Part shown: positions 18,652 through 28,762 of the stretch, one piece after another | Numbering within the stretch: position 1 is the first letter of the stretch | How the letters are laid out: each line of letters opens with the position of its first letter | Assembly (NCBI RefSeq): GCF_032164335.1 | Contig: NZ_CP134152.1 | Coordinates: 1,984,001 to 2,048,000 of the forward strand | Source of the DNA: Winslowiella toletana | GTDB taxonomy: Bacteria; Pseudomonadota; Gammaproteobacteria; Enterobacterales; Enterobacteriaceae | Direction: 5' to 3' | DNA: 64,000 nt | Translations under genes and position numbers: made by a program | Notes under the pieces: model-generated | Told to the model about the DNA's origin: nothing | What the model saw: only the letters and a program-made list of their open reading frames with translations | Databases searched by the model: none

Positions 18652-19686
18652 TTGACACGTTTGACCCTGGCGATAGATGCCATGGGCGGGGACTTCGGTC
18701 CCTGCGTGACAGTGCCTGCCGCAATGCAGGCACTGGCCTCTAACTCGCAGCTGCATCTTCTTCTGGTCGGCGATCCCGACAAAATCTCGTCATCACTTGC
18801 CAAAGCTGATTCCGCGTTACAAGGGCGTCTGCAGGTTATCCCTGCCGAATCGGTTATTGCCAGTGATGCCAGACCGTCCCAGGCCATCCGCAACAGTCGC
18901 GGAAGCTCAATGCGCGTCGCGCTGGAGCTGGTCAAAGAGGGTAAGGCGCAGGCTTGTATCAGTGCCGGTAATACCGGAGCGCTGATGGGGCTGGCCAAGA
19001 TGTTATTAAAACCGCTGGACGGTATCGATCGTCCGGCGCTGATGACGGTGCTGCCGAATCAGCAACAGGGTAAAACCGTGGTGCTGGATTTGGGTGCCAA
19101 TGTAGAGTGCGATAGCGCGATGCTGGTGCAGTTTGCCATCATGGGCGCGGTGATGGCCGAGCAGGTGCTTGAGATAGCGCAACCCCGTGTTGCTTTACTC
19201 AATATCGGCCAGGAAGAGACCAAAGGGCTCGACACCATTCGCGATGCCGCAGCAATTCTGCGGGAGTCGTCGGATATCAACTATATTGGTTACGTCGAGG
19301 GCAATGACCTTCTGACCGGTAAAACGGATGTTTTAGTCTGCGACGGTTTCGTGGGCAACGTCACGCTGAAGACTATGGAAGGCGTGGTAAGAATGTTTCT
19401 TTCGCTGTTGAAACCCTCCGGCGAAGGAAAAAAACGGGCGTGGTGGATGACATTGCTCGGGCGTTTTTTAAAAAAACGCCTGGCGAAACGCTTTGGTCAC
19501 CTCAACCCCGACCAGTACAATGGCGCTTGTCTGTTAGGATTGCGTGGCACCGTAATTAAGAGCCACGGCGCGGCAAATCAGCAAGCATTTGCTGTGGCGA
19601 TACAACAGGCAGAGCAGGCGGTGCGGCGGCAAGTTCCTGAGCGAATTGCTGCCCGCCTTGAGGCTGTATTACCTAAGAGTGACTGA
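18652..19686 (+). CDS. plsX: PlsX, acyl-ACP:phosphate acyltransferase
   Basis: 344 residues. PlsX converts acyl-ACP to acyl-phosphate, the acyl donor for the first step of phospholipid synthesis. The N-terminus [16 protein letters not shown] is the family signature. The start is TTG at 18652, chosen because the conserved N-terminus begins there and no ATG or GTG lies nearby; AAGGCGAT upstream serves as the binding site. Further conserved parts are [13 protein letters not shown] and [16 protein letters not shown]. It heads the fatty-acid gene set after rpmF. Confidence 0.97.
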   Translation: MTRLTLAIDAMGGDFGPCVTVPAAMQALASNSQLHLLLVGDPDKISSSLAKADSALQGRLQVIPAESVIASDARPSQAIRNSRGSSMRVALELVKEGKAQACISAGNTGALMGLAKMLLKPLDGIDRPALMTVLPNQQQGKTVVLDLGANVECDSAMLVQFAIMGAVMAEQVLEIAQPRVALLNIGQEETKGLDTIRDAAAILRESSDINYIGYVEGNDLLTGKTDVLVCDGFVGNVTLKTMEGVVRMFLSLLKPSGEGKKRAWWMTLLGRFLKKRLAKRFGHLNPDQYNGACLLGLRGTVIKSHGAANQQAFAVAIQQAEQAVRRQVPERIAARLEAVLPKSD

Positions 19687-19692
19687 GCGTAC

Positions 19693-20646
19693 ATGTATAC
19701 GAAGATTATCGGTACGGGCAGCTATTTGCCCGAACAGGTGCGGACTAACGCCGATCTGGAAAAAATGGTCGAAACGACGGACGAGTGGATTGTCACCCGC
19801 ACCGGAATTCGTGAACGCCGCATTGCCGGTCCGGATGAGACCGTTGCCACGATGGGCTTCCACGCCGCTGAGCGCGCGCTGGAGATGGCGGGCGTTGATA
19901 AAGATGATATCGGGCTGATTGTCGTCGCGACAACCTCCTCAAGCCATGCTTTCCCAAGCTCGGCTTGTATGATTCAGCAAATGCTGGGCATCAAGGATGC
20001 AGCAGCATTCGACCTCGCTGCCGCCTGTGCAGGGTTTACCTATGCACTGAGCGTAGCCGATCAATACATTAAGAACGGCGCGGTTAAGCATGCGCTGGTG
20101 ATTGGCGCAGACGTGCTGGCGCGTACGCTGGATCCGGAAGATCGTGGCACCATCATTCTGTTTGGTGATGGCGCAGGCGCAGTGGTGCTGGGTGCCAGCG
20201 AAGAGCAGGGCATCATTTCCACGCATCTGCATGCCGATGGCCGTTACGGTCAACTGCTGACGCTGGCGAATCAGGATCGGGCAAATCCGCAAGAAGTACC
20301 CTATCTTACAATGGCCGGCAACGAAGTCTTTAAAGTGGCGGTGACTGAACTGGCCCATATCGTTGAAGAAACGCTGCAAGCGAACAACCTTGATCGTGAA
20401 GCGCTTGACTGGCTGGTGCCGCATCAGGCCAACCTGCGTATTATCAACGCAACCGCCCGTAAGCTGGGTATGGGAATGGAAAAAGTGGTGGTGACGCTTG
20501 ATCGTCATGGTAATACCTCTGCCGCTTCCGTACCGGCAGCGCTTGATGAAGCGGTGCGTGATGGACGTATTCAACGCGGTCAGCTGATTCTGCTGGAGGC
20601 CTTTGGTGGCGGTTTCACCTGGGGCTCGGCGCTGGTTCGTTTTTGA
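19693..20646 (+). CDS. fabH: FabH, beta-ketoacyl-ACP synthase III
   Basis: 317 residues, as in E. coli. It condenses acetyl-CoA with malonyl-ACP to start type II fatty acid synthesis. The catalytic triad is visible: Cys in [13 protein letters not shown], His in [10 protein letters not shown] and Asn in [11 protein letters not shown]. It starts 6 bases after plsX, so translation is probably coupled. Confidence 0.98.
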   Translation: MYTKIIGTGSYLPEQVRTNADLEKMVETTDEWIVTRTGIRERRIAGPDETVATMGFHAAERALEMAGVDKDDIGLIVVATTSSSHAFPSSACMIQQMLGIKDAAAFDLAAACAGFTYALSVADQYIKNGAVKHALVIGADVLARTLDPEDRGTIILFGDGAGAVVLGASEEQGIISTHLHADGRYGQLLTLANQDRANPQEVPYLTMAGNEVFKVAVTELAHIVEETLQANNLDREALDWLVPHQANLRIINATARKLGMGMEKVVVTLDRHGNTSAASVPAALDEAVRDGRIQRGQLILLEAFGGGFTWGSALVRF

Positions 20647-20662
20647 TTAACAGGAACTTATA

Positions 20663-21592
20663 ATGACGCAATTTGCAATGGTATTCCCGGGACAGGGATC
20701 TCAGGTTGTTGGCATGCTTGCTGACCTGGCGGCAGAAAATTCTGTCGTTGAGAGCACGTTCCGTGAAGCTTCCGCTGCGCTGGGTTATGACCTGTGGCAG
20801 TTAACGCAGCAGGGTCCGGCTGAAGAGCTGAATAAAACCTGGCAAACCCAGCCGGCACTGCTGGCTGCTTCTGTCGCCATCTACCGTGTATGGCAGGAAA
20901 AGGGTGGCAAAGCGCCAGCGATGATGGCAGGCCACAGCCTGGGCGAATATTCTGCTCTGGTCTGTGCTGGCGTGCTGGATTTCGCTGAAGCGATCAAATT
21001 AGTTGAACTGCGTGGCAAGCTGATGCAGGAAGCGGTTCCGGCGGGAACCGGTGCAATGCAGGCGATTATTGGTCTCGACGATGCGTCGATTCAAAAAGCC
21101 TGTGAAGAGTCTGCTCAGGGTCAGGTTGTTTCACCGGTGAACTTCAATTCACCGGGTCAGGTGGTGATTGCTGGTAACAAAGAAGCGGTTGAACGTGCTG
21201 GCGCAGCCTGTAAAGCGGCTGGCGCAAAACGTGCGCTGCCGTTGCCGGTAAGCGTGCCGTCGCACTGTGCGCTGATGAAACCCGCAGCGGATAAACTGGC
21301 GGTAGCGCTGGAAAATATTACCTTTAATGCGCCAAAATTCCCGGTAGTGAATAACGTTGATGTAAAATGCGAAACGTCGCCTGAAGCGATTCGCAGTGCC
21401 TTAGTGCGCCAGCTTTACAGCCCGGTTCGCTGGACTGGCTGTGTCGAATTAATGGCGGCGCAGGGCGTGACTTCGCTGCTGGAAGTGGGTCCGGGTAAAG
21501 TTCTTACCGGGCTGACTAAACGTATTGTTGACACCCTGACGGCGGCGGCGGTTAATGACCCGGCCAGCCTGTCAGCGGCTATTGAACAATAA
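20663..21592 (+). CDS. fabD: FabD, malonyl-CoA:ACP transacylase
   Basis: 309 residues. It transfers the malonyl group from CoA to acyl carrier protein to supply the extender unit. The nucleophile elbow GHSLGEYSA with the active Ser is at ~90, FPGQGSQ is near the N-terminus, and the second catalytic residue, a His, is in VPSHCALM. It lies 16 bp after fabH and 13 bp before fabG. Confidence 0.98.
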   Translation: MTQFAMVFPGQGSQVVGMLADLAAENSVVESTFREASAALGYDLWQLTQQGPAEELNKTWQTQPALLAASVAIYRVWQEKGGKAPAMMAGHSLGEYSALVCAGVLDFAEAIKLVELRGKLMQEAVPAGTGAMQAIIGLDDASIQKACEESAQGQVVSPVNFNSPGQVVIAGNKEAVERAGAACKAAGAKRALPLPVSVPSHCALMKPAADKLAVALENITFNAPKFPVVNNVDVKCETSPEAIRSALVRQLYSPVRWTGCVELMAAQGVTSLLEVGPGKVLTGLTKRIVDTLTAAAVNDPASLSAAIEQ

Positions 21593-21605
21593 CACGAGGA
21601 AAAAC

Positions 21606-22340
21606 ATGAGCTTCGAAGGAAAAATTGCGCTGGTAACCGGTGCAAGTCGCGGCATTGGTCGTGCTATTGCGGAAACGCTGGTGGCACGTGGTGCTAAAGT
21701 GATTGGTACTGCGACCAGCCAAAGTGGCGCAGATGCGATTAGCGCTTATCTGGGTGATAACGGTAAGGGCTTGCTCCTGAACGTTACCGACTCTGCTTCC
21801 ATTGAAAGCGTGTTGGAAAATATTCGTGCTGAATTTGGCGAAGTGGATATTTTAGTCAATAATGCTGGCATTACGCGTGATAATCTTCTGATGCGTATGA
21901 AGGACGATGAGTGGCAGGATATCCTGGACACCAATCTGACTTCTGTGTTCCGCCTTTCCAAGGCGGTAATGCGCGCGATGATGAAAAAACGCGTGGGTCG
22001 TATCATTACCATCGGTTCTGTTGTTGGAACTATGGGTAATGCGGGCCAGGCAAACTACGCTGCAGCAAAAGCGGGTTTGATCGGCTTCAGCAAGTCACTG
22101 GCGCGCGAAATCGCGTCACGTGGCATTACCGTTAACGTTGTGGCTCCGGGCTTTATTGAGACGGACATGACGCGTGCGTTGAGCGAAGATCAGCGTACGG
22201 GCATTCTGGCGGAAGTGCCTGCGGGTCGCCTCGGCGACGCTCAGGAAATCGCCAATGCCGTTGCATTTTTAGCCTCTGACGAGGCAGCGTACATCACTGG
22301 TGAAACGCTGCACGTCAATGGCGGAATGTATATGGTCTGA
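21606..22340 (+). CDS. fabG: FabG, 3-oxoacyl-ACP reductase
   Basis: 244 residues, short-chain dehydrogenase fold; NADPH-dependent reduction of beta-ketoacyl-ACP. The nucleotide-binding [20 protein letters not shown] and the catalytic Ser/Tyr/Lys ([14 protein letters not shown]) are present. The reading frame opens upstream within fabD, but ATG 21606 gives the standard length and has an ACGAGGA site. Confidence 0.98.
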   Translation: MSFEGKIALVTGASRGIGRAIAETLVARGAKVIGTATSQSGADAISAYLGDNGKGLLLNVTDSASIESVLENIRAEFGEVDILVNNAGITRDNLLMRMKDDEWQDILDTNLTSVFRLSKAVMRAMMKKRVGRIITIGSVVGTMGNAGQANYAAAKAGLIGFSKSLAREIASRGITVNVVAPGFIETDMTRALSEDQRTGILAEVPAGRLGDAQEIANAVAFLASDEAAYITGETLHVNGGMYMV

Positions 22341-22494
22341 TAATCACGAAAACTATTTGCGTTATTTGGGGCAAAAGCCGCAAAATAGCGTAAAATCGTG
22401 GTTTGACCAGCCGGGATTTAGTTGCATCTTTTTCAACATTTTATACACTACGAAAACCATCGCGAAAGCGAGTTTTGATAGGAAATTTAATAGT
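22341..22494 (+). promoter_or_regulatory. acpP promoter and 5' leader hairpin
   Basis: A likely promoter is TTGCAT, 16 bases, TACACT (about 22422-22449). The leader then carries AAAAC-CAT-CGC-GAAA-GCG-A-GTTTT (around 22453-22476), a GNRA-capped hairpin just before the AGGAAATT binding site; from memory this segment is nearly unchanged in E. coli. Separate transcription would match the much higher need for ACP than for FabG. Confidence 0.6.
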
Positions 22495-22731
22495 ATGAGC
22501 ACTATCGAAGAACGCGTTAAGAAAATCATTGGCGAGCAGCTTGGCGTTAAGCAGGAAGAAGTTGTTAACACTGCCTCTTTTGTAGAAGATCTGGGCGCTG
22601 ATTCTCTTGATACCGTTGAGCTGGTAATGGCTCTGGAAGAAGAGTTCGACACCGAGATTCCGGATGAAGAAGCCGAGAAGATCACGACTGTTCAGGCTGC
22701 AATTGATTATATCAATAATCATCAGAGCTAA
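22495..22731 (+). CDS. acpP: Acyl carrier protein
   Basis: 78 residues, acidic four-helix protein that carries growing acyl chains on 4'-phosphopantetheine. The prosthetic-group Ser is in [23 protein letters not shown] 22495 gives the standard [17 protein letters not shown] start. It is bracketed by its own promoter region and the terminator at 22742-22776, so it can be expressed strongly on its own. Confidence 0.99.
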   Translation: MSTIEERVKKIIGEQLGVKQEEVVNTASFVEDLGADSLDTVELVMALEEEFDTEIPDEEAEKITTVQAAIDYINNHQS

Positions 22732-22741
22732 TTGAACATCA

Positions 22742-22776
22742 TCAGGCGGTCGCTCGACCGCCTGAGTTTTTTTTTC
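22742..22776 (+). terminator. Rho-independent terminator after acpP
   Basis: TCAGGCGGTCG / CGACCGCCTGA is a perfect 11-bp stem with a two-base (CT) tip as drawn (really a slightly larger loop after opening the tip pairs), followed by nine T. Confidence 0.92.
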
Positions 22777-22818
22777 CTTTCACACAGTGTCAATTTTTTC
22801 CCTCCCTGGAGGACGAAC

Positions 22819-24060
22819 GTGTCTAAGCGTCGTGTAGTTGTGACTGGTCTTGGCATGTTGTCTCCTGTCGGCAATACCGTAGAGTCCACCTGGAGTGCTC
22901 TCCTTGCCGGTCAGAGTGGCATCAGCCTGATCGACCATTTTGATACTAGTGCCTACGCAACGCGTTTTGCTGGCTTAGTAAAGGATTTTAATTGTGAAGA
23001 ATTTATCTCGCGCAAAGATCAGCGCAAGATGGATGCCTTCATTCAATATGGAATTGTCGCTGGCATTCAGGCCATGCAGGATTCCGGCCTGGAAGTAACG
23101 GAAGAAAATGCTGGCCGTGTCGGCGCAGCAATTGGTTCCGGGATTGGCGGTTTAGGTTTGATCGAAGAAAACCACAGCGCACTGGTTAACGGTGGACCGC
23201 GTAAAATCAGCCCATTCTTTGTTCCTTCTACCATCGTCAACATGATTGCCGGTCACCTGACAATTATGTATGGCCTGAAAGGCCCAAGTATTTCTATTGC
23301 TACCGCCTGTACATCTGGCGTGCATAACATCGGCCAAGCTGCGCGTATTATCGCTTATAACGATGCCGATGTGATGGTCGCAGGGGGCGCTGAGAAAGCC
23401 AGCACCCCACTGGGTATCGGTGGTTTCGGTGCGGCACGTGCGTTGTCTACGCGCAACGACAATCCTCAGGCGGCAAGCCGTCCATGGGATAAAGATCGCG
23501 ATGGCTTTGTGCTGGGCGATGGTGCTGGCATGGTTGTACTCGAAGAGTACGAACATGCGAAAAAACGCGGCGCGAAAATCTATGCGGAAGTGGTTGGCTT
23601 TGGTATGAGCAGCGATGCCTATCATATGACGTCACCACCTGAGAATGGCGCAGGCGCTGCGCTGGCGATGGAAAACGCACTGAAAGATGCGCAACTGTCT
23701 CCGGAGCAAATCGCTTACGTTAACGCGCACGGTACGTCGACGCCGGCAGGTGATAAAGCTGAAACCCAGGCCGTGAAATCGGTATTTGGTGCGGCAGCGA
23801 AAACCGTGATGGTGAGTTCGACTAAATCCATGACCGGTCATCTGTTAGGTGCAGCTGGCGCCGTTGAGTCTATTTACTCAATTCTGGCGTTGCGCGATCA
23901 GGTCGTGCCACCAACCATCAACCTGGATAATCCGGATGAAGGTTGCGATCTCGACTTCGTACCACACACAGCTCGTCAGGTTAAGGGCATGGAATACACC
24001 TTGTGTAACTCTTTCGGGTTTGGCGGCACCAACGGGTCGCTGATTTTCCGCAAAGTTTAA
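22819..24060 (+). CDS. fabF: FabF, beta-ketoacyl-ACP synthase II
   Basis: 413 residues. It elongates acyl-ACP, including palmitoleoyl to cis-vaccenoyl-ACP. The catalytic Cys is in [10 protein letters not shown] and the two His are in [11 protein letters not shown] and [13 protein letters not shown]. The frame is open further upstream, but GTG 22819 ([16 protein letters not shown]) has a CTGGAGGA site and gives exactly the family length. It is preceded by the acpP terminator and followed by its own. Confidence 0.98.
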   Translation: MSKRRVVVTGLGMLSPVGNTVESTWSALLAGQSGISLIDHFDTSAYATRFAGLVKDFNCEEFISRKDQRKMDAFIQYGIVAGIQAMQDSGLEVTEENAGRVGAAIGSGIGGLGLIEENHSALVNGGPRKISPFFVPSTIVNMIAGHLTIMYGLKGPSISIATACTSGVHNIGQAARIIAYNDADVMVAGGAEKASTPLGIGGFGAARALSTRNDNPQAASRPWDKDRDGFVLGDGAGMVVLEEYEHAKKRGAKIYAEVVGFGMSSDAYHMTSPPENGAGAALAMENALKDAQLSPEQIAYVNAHGTSTPAGDKAETQAVKSVFGAAAKTVMVSSTKSMTGHLLGAAGAVESIYSILALRDQVVPPTINLDNPDEGCDLDFVPHTARQVKGMEYTLCNSFGFGGTNGSLIFRKV

Positions 24061-24081
24061 TTCTGTGATAATTGACCTCTG

Positions 24082-24108
24082 AGGCCCGCATTGGCGGGCC
24101 TTTTTTTT
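24082..24108 (+). terminator. Rho-independent terminator after fabF
   Basis: AGGCCCGC / GCGGGCCT stem with an ATTG loop and eight T, 21 bases after the fabF stop. Confidence 0.9.
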
Positions 24109-24197
24109 ATCTTTATCATGTCGCTGCGACATTCGGAGAATTCTCGCGCCGCAGGCGGGTAAATTAAAAGCAAACAATGGTCACACAGGGGCAGGGC

Positions 24198-24995
24198 ATG
24201 GTCTGGATCAATGGTGAACGGCAGGACAAACTGGCAGTCAGCGATCGCGCAGTGCAGTTTGGCGATGGCTGCTTTACCACCGCGCGGGTGCGTGCGGGTA
24301 AAGTCGACTGGCTGCCCGACCATCTGCAGCGCCTGCAACAGGGTGCCAGCCGGTTATTGATTGACGGCGTTGACTGGTGCGCGCTGGAAGCTGAAATGGT
24401 TTATGCGGCGCAACAGCAACATGACGGCGTACTGAAGGCGCTGATTACCCGCGGCAGTGGCGGGCGAGGTTACAGTGCGGCGGGCTGTCAGTTACCGACG
24501 CGCATTGTCTCAATCTCGGCTTATCCGGCGCATTATCACCGGCTACGCGAAAGTGGCGCGCGGCTGGTACTCAGCCCGGTGCGGCTGGGACAAAATCCGC
24601 TGCTGGCCGGCATCAAGCATCTTAACCGCCTTGAGCAGGTGCTGATCCGTACGCAACTTGAGCAGACTGGTGCTGACGAGGCGCTGGTGCTTGACACCGC
24701 AGGTAAGCTGGTGGAATGCTGTGCGGCCAATTTGTTCTGGCGTGAAGGGCAGCAGGTTTTCACTCCGCTGCTGACGCAATCCGGCGTCAGTGGCACAATG
24801 CGCCAGCGTATTATTAGCCTGCTGGAGCAACAGGGTTTTCACTGGCAGGAAGTCAGCGTGGAGATGAGTGCACTCGCCCGTGCTGATGAAGTGCTGATTT
24901 GTAATGCACTGATGCCCGTTTTGCCGGTTTATCAGATTGAAGAATGGCGTTACTCATCGCGTCTGCTGTTTGATCGGGTAAGCCCTCATTGCTAA
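24198..24995 (+). CDS. pabC: PabC, aminodeoxychorismate lyase
   Basis: 265 residues, PLP-dependent fold type IV. It cleaves 4-amino-4-deoxychorismate to p-aminobenzoate and pyruvate for folate synthesis. SDRAVQFGDGCFTTARV, the PLP-lysine region LAGIKHLNRLEQVL and ECCAANLFWR are present. I choose ATG 24198 because it matches the E. coli N-terminus (M-x-x-INGxxQ) and has a purine-rich site; an ATG at 24177 would add seven residues without a clear binding site. mltG follows after 15 bp. Confidence 0.95.
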   Translation: MVWINGERQDKLAVSDRAVQFGDGCFTTARVRAGKVDWLPDHLQRLQQGASRLLIDGVDWCALEAEMVYAAQQQHDGVLKALITRGSGGRGYSAAGCQLPTRIVSISAYPAHYHRLRESGARLVLSPVRLGQNPLLAGIKHLNRLEQVLIRTQLEQTGADEALVLDTAGKLVECCAANLFWREGQQVFTPLLTQSGVSGTMRQRIISLLEQQGFHWQEVSVEMSALARADEVLICNALMPVLPVYQIEEWRYSSRLLFDRVSPHC

Positions 24996-25010
24996 TTAGA
25001 TGGATATTGC

Positions 25011-26033
25011 ATGATTAATAAGCGAAAAGTTATCGCCGGGGCGATAGTTATTCTGGCGCTGATTGTCGCCTTCTGTTACTGGCAAATTCGCCAGTTTGCT
25101 GCATCGCCACTGGCGATTAACCAGGAAACCATTTTCACTCTGCCTGCGGGAACCGGTCGCGTCGCGCTGGAAGCGCAGTTGGAGCATGATAACATCACTC
25201 AACACAGCATCTGGTTCGGCGCACTGCTGAAGCTGGAGCCAGAGCTGGCGAAGTTTAAAGCCGGTACCTATCGTTTGCAGCCGCAGATGACAGTGCGTGA
25301 GATGCTGGCGCTGCTGGCCAGCGGCAAAGAAGCGCAATTTCCGATTCGCTTTGTTGAAGGTACGCGTCTGCAGGAGTGGATGGCAGAATTGCGCGCTGCG
25401 CCTTACATTAAGCACACGCTGAAAGATGACCAGTTTGCCACGCTGGCAGAGGCGCTGAAGCTCGACAGCGCCGATGGCGTCGAAGGTTGGTTCTATCCTG
25501 ATACTTACCTGTATACCGCGAATACCACCGACGTTGCGCTACTGAAGCGCGCCAATCAGCGGATGGTAACGCTGGTGGACACTATCTGGCAGGACAGAAT
25601 GCGCGATCTGCCGTACAAGACCCAAAACGATCTGGTTACCATGGCATCGATTATCGAGAAAGAGACGGCGGTTAACGATGAGCGGAGCAAAGTCGCGTCG
25701 GTGTTTATCAATCGCTTACGCCTCGGCATGCGGCTGCAAACCGATCCGACGGTGATCTATGGCATGGGCGAAAAGTATAACGGTAATCTGACGCGCAAAG
25801 ATCTGGAGACGCCGACAGCGTACAATACCTATGTGATTAGCGGTATGCCGCCTGGGCCGATTGCGATGCCGGGTAAGGCGTCACTTGAAGCGGCTGCGCA
25901 TCCGTTAAAAACCAGTTACCTCTATTTTGTTGCCGATGGTAAGGGGGGACATACCTTTACCACTAATCTGGCCAGCCATAATCGGGCGGTGCAGGTTTAT
26001 CGTCAGGCACTGAAGGAAAAGAATGAACAGTAA
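25011..26033 (+). CDS. mltG: MltG (YceG), endolytic murein transglycosylase
   Basis: 340 residues; one N-terminal membrane anchor (about 7-25) and a periplasmic YceG domain. It cleaves nascent glycan strands within the chain and so limits peptidoglycan strand length. The catalytic Glu is in [25 protein letters not shown] and [18 protein letters not shown] are further family signatures. Its last 11 bases overlap tmk. Confidence 0.97.
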   Translation: MINKRKVIAGAIVILALIVAFCYWQIRQFAASPLAINQETIFTLPAGTGRVALEAQLEHDNITQHSIWFGALLKLEPELAKFKAGTYRLQPQMTVREMLALLASGKEAQFPIRFVEGTRLQEWMAELRAAPYIKHTLKDDQFATLAEALKLDSADGVEGWFYPDTYLYTANTTDVALLKRANQRMVTLVDTIWQDRMRDLPYKTQNDLVTMASIIEKETAVNDERSKVASVFINRLRLGMRLQTDPTVIYGMGEKYNGNLTRKDLETPTAYNTYVISGMPPGPIAMPGKASLEAAAHPLKTSYLYFVADGKGGHTFTTNLASHNRAVQVYRQALKEKNEQ

Positions 26034-26655
26034 ATTTATCGTCATTGAAGGTCTCGAAGGTGCCGGTAAAACCACGGCGCGTGATGCGGTGGTTGCGGTA
26101 TTAACGCAGCATGGCATCAGCGATGTGGTATTTACCCGTGAGCCGGGCGGAACGCCGCTGGCTGAGAAACTGCGTGATTTGATAAAGCAAGGTATTGAAG
26201 GCGAACAGGTAACCGATAAAGCGGAACTGTTGATGCTGTATGCCGCGCGGGTTCAGCTGGTGGACACGGTGATCAAACCGGCGCTGGCGCGGGGTGCCTG
26301 GGTATTGGGCGATCGTCACGATCTCTCTTCGCAAGCCTATCAGGGCGGGGGCCGCGGCCTCGATCGCCAGCTGATGGATGCGCTGCGTGATACCGCGCTG
26401 GCTGATTTTGCGCCAGATTTAACCCTGTATCTTGATGTTACGCCGGAAATCGGGTTACAACGCGCCCGTGCGCGGGGAGCGCTGGACCGTATCGAGCAAG
26501 AGTCGCTGAATTTCTTTGAGCGCACCCGCCAGCGTTATCTGGAACTGGCAGCTGCCGATCCACGGATTAAAACCATTGATGCGACGCAAAATATTGAGCA
26601 AGTGACAGCGTCACTTCAGTCGGTATTGCAGCAGTGGCTGACGGAGCAGGCATAA
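26023..26655 (+). CDS. tmk: Thymidylate kinase
   Basis: 210 residues. It phosphorylates dTMP to dTDP. The P-loop [10 protein letters not shown], the DRH motif in [16 protein letters not shown] and the LID arginines ([12 protein letters not shown]) identify it. It overlaps mltG by 11 bases and holB by one (TAATG), so the three are translationally coupled. Confidence 0.98.
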   Translation: MNSKFIVIEGLEGAGKTTARDAVVAVLTQHGISDVVFTREPGGTPLAEKLRDLIKQGIEGEQVTDKAELLMLYAARVQLVDTVIKPALARGAWVLGDRHDLSSQAYQGGGRGLDRQLMDALRDTALADFAPDLTLYLDVTPEIGLQRARARGALDRIEQESLNFFERTRQRYLELAAADPRIKTIDATQNIEQVTASLQSVLQQWLTEQA

Positions 26656-27659
26656 TGAACTGGTATCCGTGGCTGAATCAACCTTACCGACAAATTGTTG
26701 AGCAGCATCAGGGCGATCGTGGTCATCACGCGTTGCTGATTCAGGCGCTGCCGGGTATGGGGGATGATGCACTGGTATGGGCGTTAAGCCGCTGGTTGAT
26801 GTGTCTGCAACGCGACGGGCTGAAAAGCTGCGGACGCTGCCACGGCTGCCAGCTGATGCAGGCGGGTACGCATCCTGACTGGTATAAGCTTGAAGCGGAA
26901 AAGGGCAAAAGTTCGCTGGGTATTGATGCGGTACGTAGCGTCAGCGAAAAGCTTTATCACCATGCCCAGCAGGGCGGCGCGAAAGTGGTCTGGCTGCCTG
27001 ATGCGGCGCAGTTAACCGAGGCCGCGGCCAATGCGCTGTTGAAGACGCTGGAAGAACCGCCGAAAAATACCTGGTTCTTTCTCAGCAGCCGCGAGCCGCA
27101 ACGCCTGCTGGCGACACTGCGCAGCCGCTGCTTTAGCTGGCATCTCTCTCCGCCACTCGAGGCGCAGAGTCTTGGCTGGTTGCAAAAACAGACGCCGGCT
27201 TCCAGCGAGGCCTGCACCACCGCCTTGCGTCTGAGCAGCGGCGCGCCGGCTGCGGCGCTGGCGCTGCTGGACGAAAAGCATTGGGCGCAGCGTCAGCTGC
27301 TGTGCAGCCAGCTCTCCACCGCGTTGCAACAGGATTTGCTGAGCTTACTGCCCGTGCTTAATCATGAGGATGCCGCGGCACGTATTGGCTGGCTGTGCGC
27401 ATTGCTGATTGATGCCATGAAGTGGCAGCAGGGCGGTGGTCAGTATATTGCCAATGTCGATCAACAGGTGCTGATTGCACACATAGCCCAGCAGCTGCCC
27501 TCATCGGCGCTCGACAGCAGCCTGCGAAGCTGGATGACCTGCCGCGATCGGCTGCTGCATGTGGTAGCGGTTAATCGCGAACTGTTGTTAACCGAACAGC
27601 TGTTAAGCTGGGAACAAATTTTTAAACCGATGTCGTCGGTTCAACGCTTCAGAGAGTAA
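26655..27659 (+). CDS. holB: DNA polymerase III delta-prime subunit
   Basis: 334 residues. Delta-prime is the stator of the clamp loader. It has an AAA+-like fold with a zinc site (CGRCHGCQLMQAGTHPDW) and the SRC motif (LATLRSRCF) that supplies the arginine finger in trans. The frame is open upstream inside tmk, but ATG 26655 matches the MxWYPWL start of the family and overlaps the tmk stop. Confidence 0.97.
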   Translation: MNWYPWLNQPYRQIVEQHQGDRGHHALLIQALPGMGDDALVWALSRWLMCLQRDGLKSCGRCHGCQLMQAGTHPDWYKLEAEKGKSSLGIDAVRSVSEKLYHHAQQGGAKVVWLPDAAQLTEAAANALLKTLEEPPKNTWFFLSSREPQRLLATLRSRCFSWHLSPPLEAQSLGWLQKQTPASSEACTTALRLSSGAPAAALALLDEKHWAQRQLLCSQLSTALQQDLLSLLPVLNHEDAAARIGWLCALLIDAMKWQQGGGQYIANVDQQVLIAHIAQQLPSSALDSSLRSWMTCRDRLLHVVAVNRELLLTEQLLSWEQIFKPMSSVQRFRE

Positions 27660-27663
27660 TTTT

Positions 27664-28467
27664 ATGTTTTTAGTTGATTCCCACTGTCATCTTGATGGCC
27701 TGAACTACGAAACTGTGCACCAGAATCTCGATGATGTTCTGGCCAAAGCGGCGGCGCGCGACGTTAAATTTATGCTGGCTGTTGCCACTACTCTGCCGGG
27801 TTATAAAGCGATGCAGCAGCTGATTGGCGAGCGTCATAATGTGGCTTACTCGTGCGGTGTACACCCGCTAAACCAGGCTGAAGAGTATGATTTCGCCGAG
27901 TTACGCCAGCTGGCTGCCGATCCTCGTGTGGTGGCTATGGGGGAAACCGGGCTGGATTACTATTATCAGCCAGAAACCAAAGCGCGCCAGCAGGCATCCT
28001 TTCGCGAGCATATCCGCGTTGGCCGCGATATGAATAAACCGGTGATCGTCCACACCCGCGATGCACGCGAAGATACGCTGGCGATCCTGCGCGAAGAACA
28101 GGTTGAAGGCTGTGGCGGCGTGCTGCACTGCTTTACCGAAGATCGTGAAACTGCCGGTAAGCTGCTGGATATGGGCTTTTATATCTCGTTTTCCGGCATT
28201 GTCACCTTCCGTAATGCCGAAGCGCTGCGTGAGGCGGCGCGCTTTGTGCCGCTGGATCGTATGCTGGTCGAGACCGATTCGCCGTATCTGGCACCAGTAC
28301 CGCATCGAGGTAAAGAGAATCAGCCTGCTTACACCCGCGACGTAGCGGAATATATGGCGGTGCTGAAGGGCGTTGATGTGGATACGCTGGCGGCGGCGAC
28401 GACACAAAACTTCTCTGATCTGTTTCATATTCCGATGTCGCGTCTCGGAGCTGAACAATCCGCCTGA
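27664..28467 (+). CDS. ycfH: YcfH, TatD-family metal-dependent hydrolase
   Basis: 267 residues, TIM-barrel amidohydrolase fold. Metal ligands are visible in VDSHCHLD, GETGLDYYY, VIVHTRDA, VLHCFT and VETDSPYLAP. TatD relatives are 3' to 5' nucleases; the exact substrate of YcfH is not settled. It follows holB by 4 bp and ends the operon, with a terminator at 28505-28544. Confidence 0.95.
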   Translation: MFLVDSHCHLDGLNYETVHQNLDDVLAKAAARDVKFMLAVATTLPGYKAMQQLIGERHNVAYSCGVHPLNQAEEYDFAELRQLAADPRVVAMGETGLDYYYQPETKARQQASFREHIRVGRDMNKPVIVHTRDAREDTLAILREEQVEGCGGVLHCFTEDRETAGKLLDMGFYISFSGIVTFRNAEALREAARFVPLDRMLVETDSPYLAPVPHRGKENQPAYTRDVAEYMAVLKGVDVDTLAAATTQNFSDLFHIPMSRLGAEQSA

Positions 28468-28504
28468 ATTCTTTTATAGCTCGTAATTAATAGTGAAAAG
28501 TCGT

Positions 28505-28544
28505 AAAGTGCAGCGCCATAAAATAGCGCATGCACTTTTTTTTT
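28505..28544 (+). terminator. Rho-independent terminator after ycfH
   Basis: AAAGTGCAGCGC pairs with GCGC-A-TGCACTTT (one bulge) around a 9-base loop, followed by a run of T. Confidence 0.88.
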
Positions 28545-28606
28545 GGCTAAAATATTAGCGTTATTTGCTATAAATTTTCTGGTTTGCGCTGATTGGTTCC
28601 ACGAAA

Positions 28607-28661
28607 CGTGATAACCATCAAACAAAATAATGCCGATTTATTTTACTCTTCGTAATAAATC
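28607..28661 (+). promoter_or_regulatory. ptsG control region: CRP-type site and Mlc-type operator
   Basis: CGTGATAACCATCAAA (28607-28622) fits the CRP pattern TGTGA-N6-TCACA imperfectly but closely matches the E. coli ptsG CRP site as I recall it. The AT-rich dyad TTTATT...AATAAA at 28638-28661 corresponds to the E. coli ptsG Mlc operator. Together they predict activation by cAMP-CRP and glucose-relieved repression by Mlc. Confidence 0.7.
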
Positions 28662-28737
28662 CAGAGAGCGCTCAGACGCTCCATCAGCAAAGGGAACTCC
28701 CCCCTTTGCAACGCGCACTGCGCGATAAAAAAAGCAA

Positions 28738-28762
28738 TCATACTCAGGAGCACCACAATATG
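28738..28762 (+). promoter_or_regulatory. Likely SgrS small-RNA target at the ptsG start
   Basis: ATACTCAGGAGCACCACAAT just before the ATG preserves the stretch of the E. coli ptsG leader that pairs with SgrS (ACTCAGGAGCAC). SgrS with Hfq blocks translation and triggers RNase E decay of ptsG mRNA under glucose-phosphate stress. The sgrS gene is not in this window. Confidence 0.6.
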
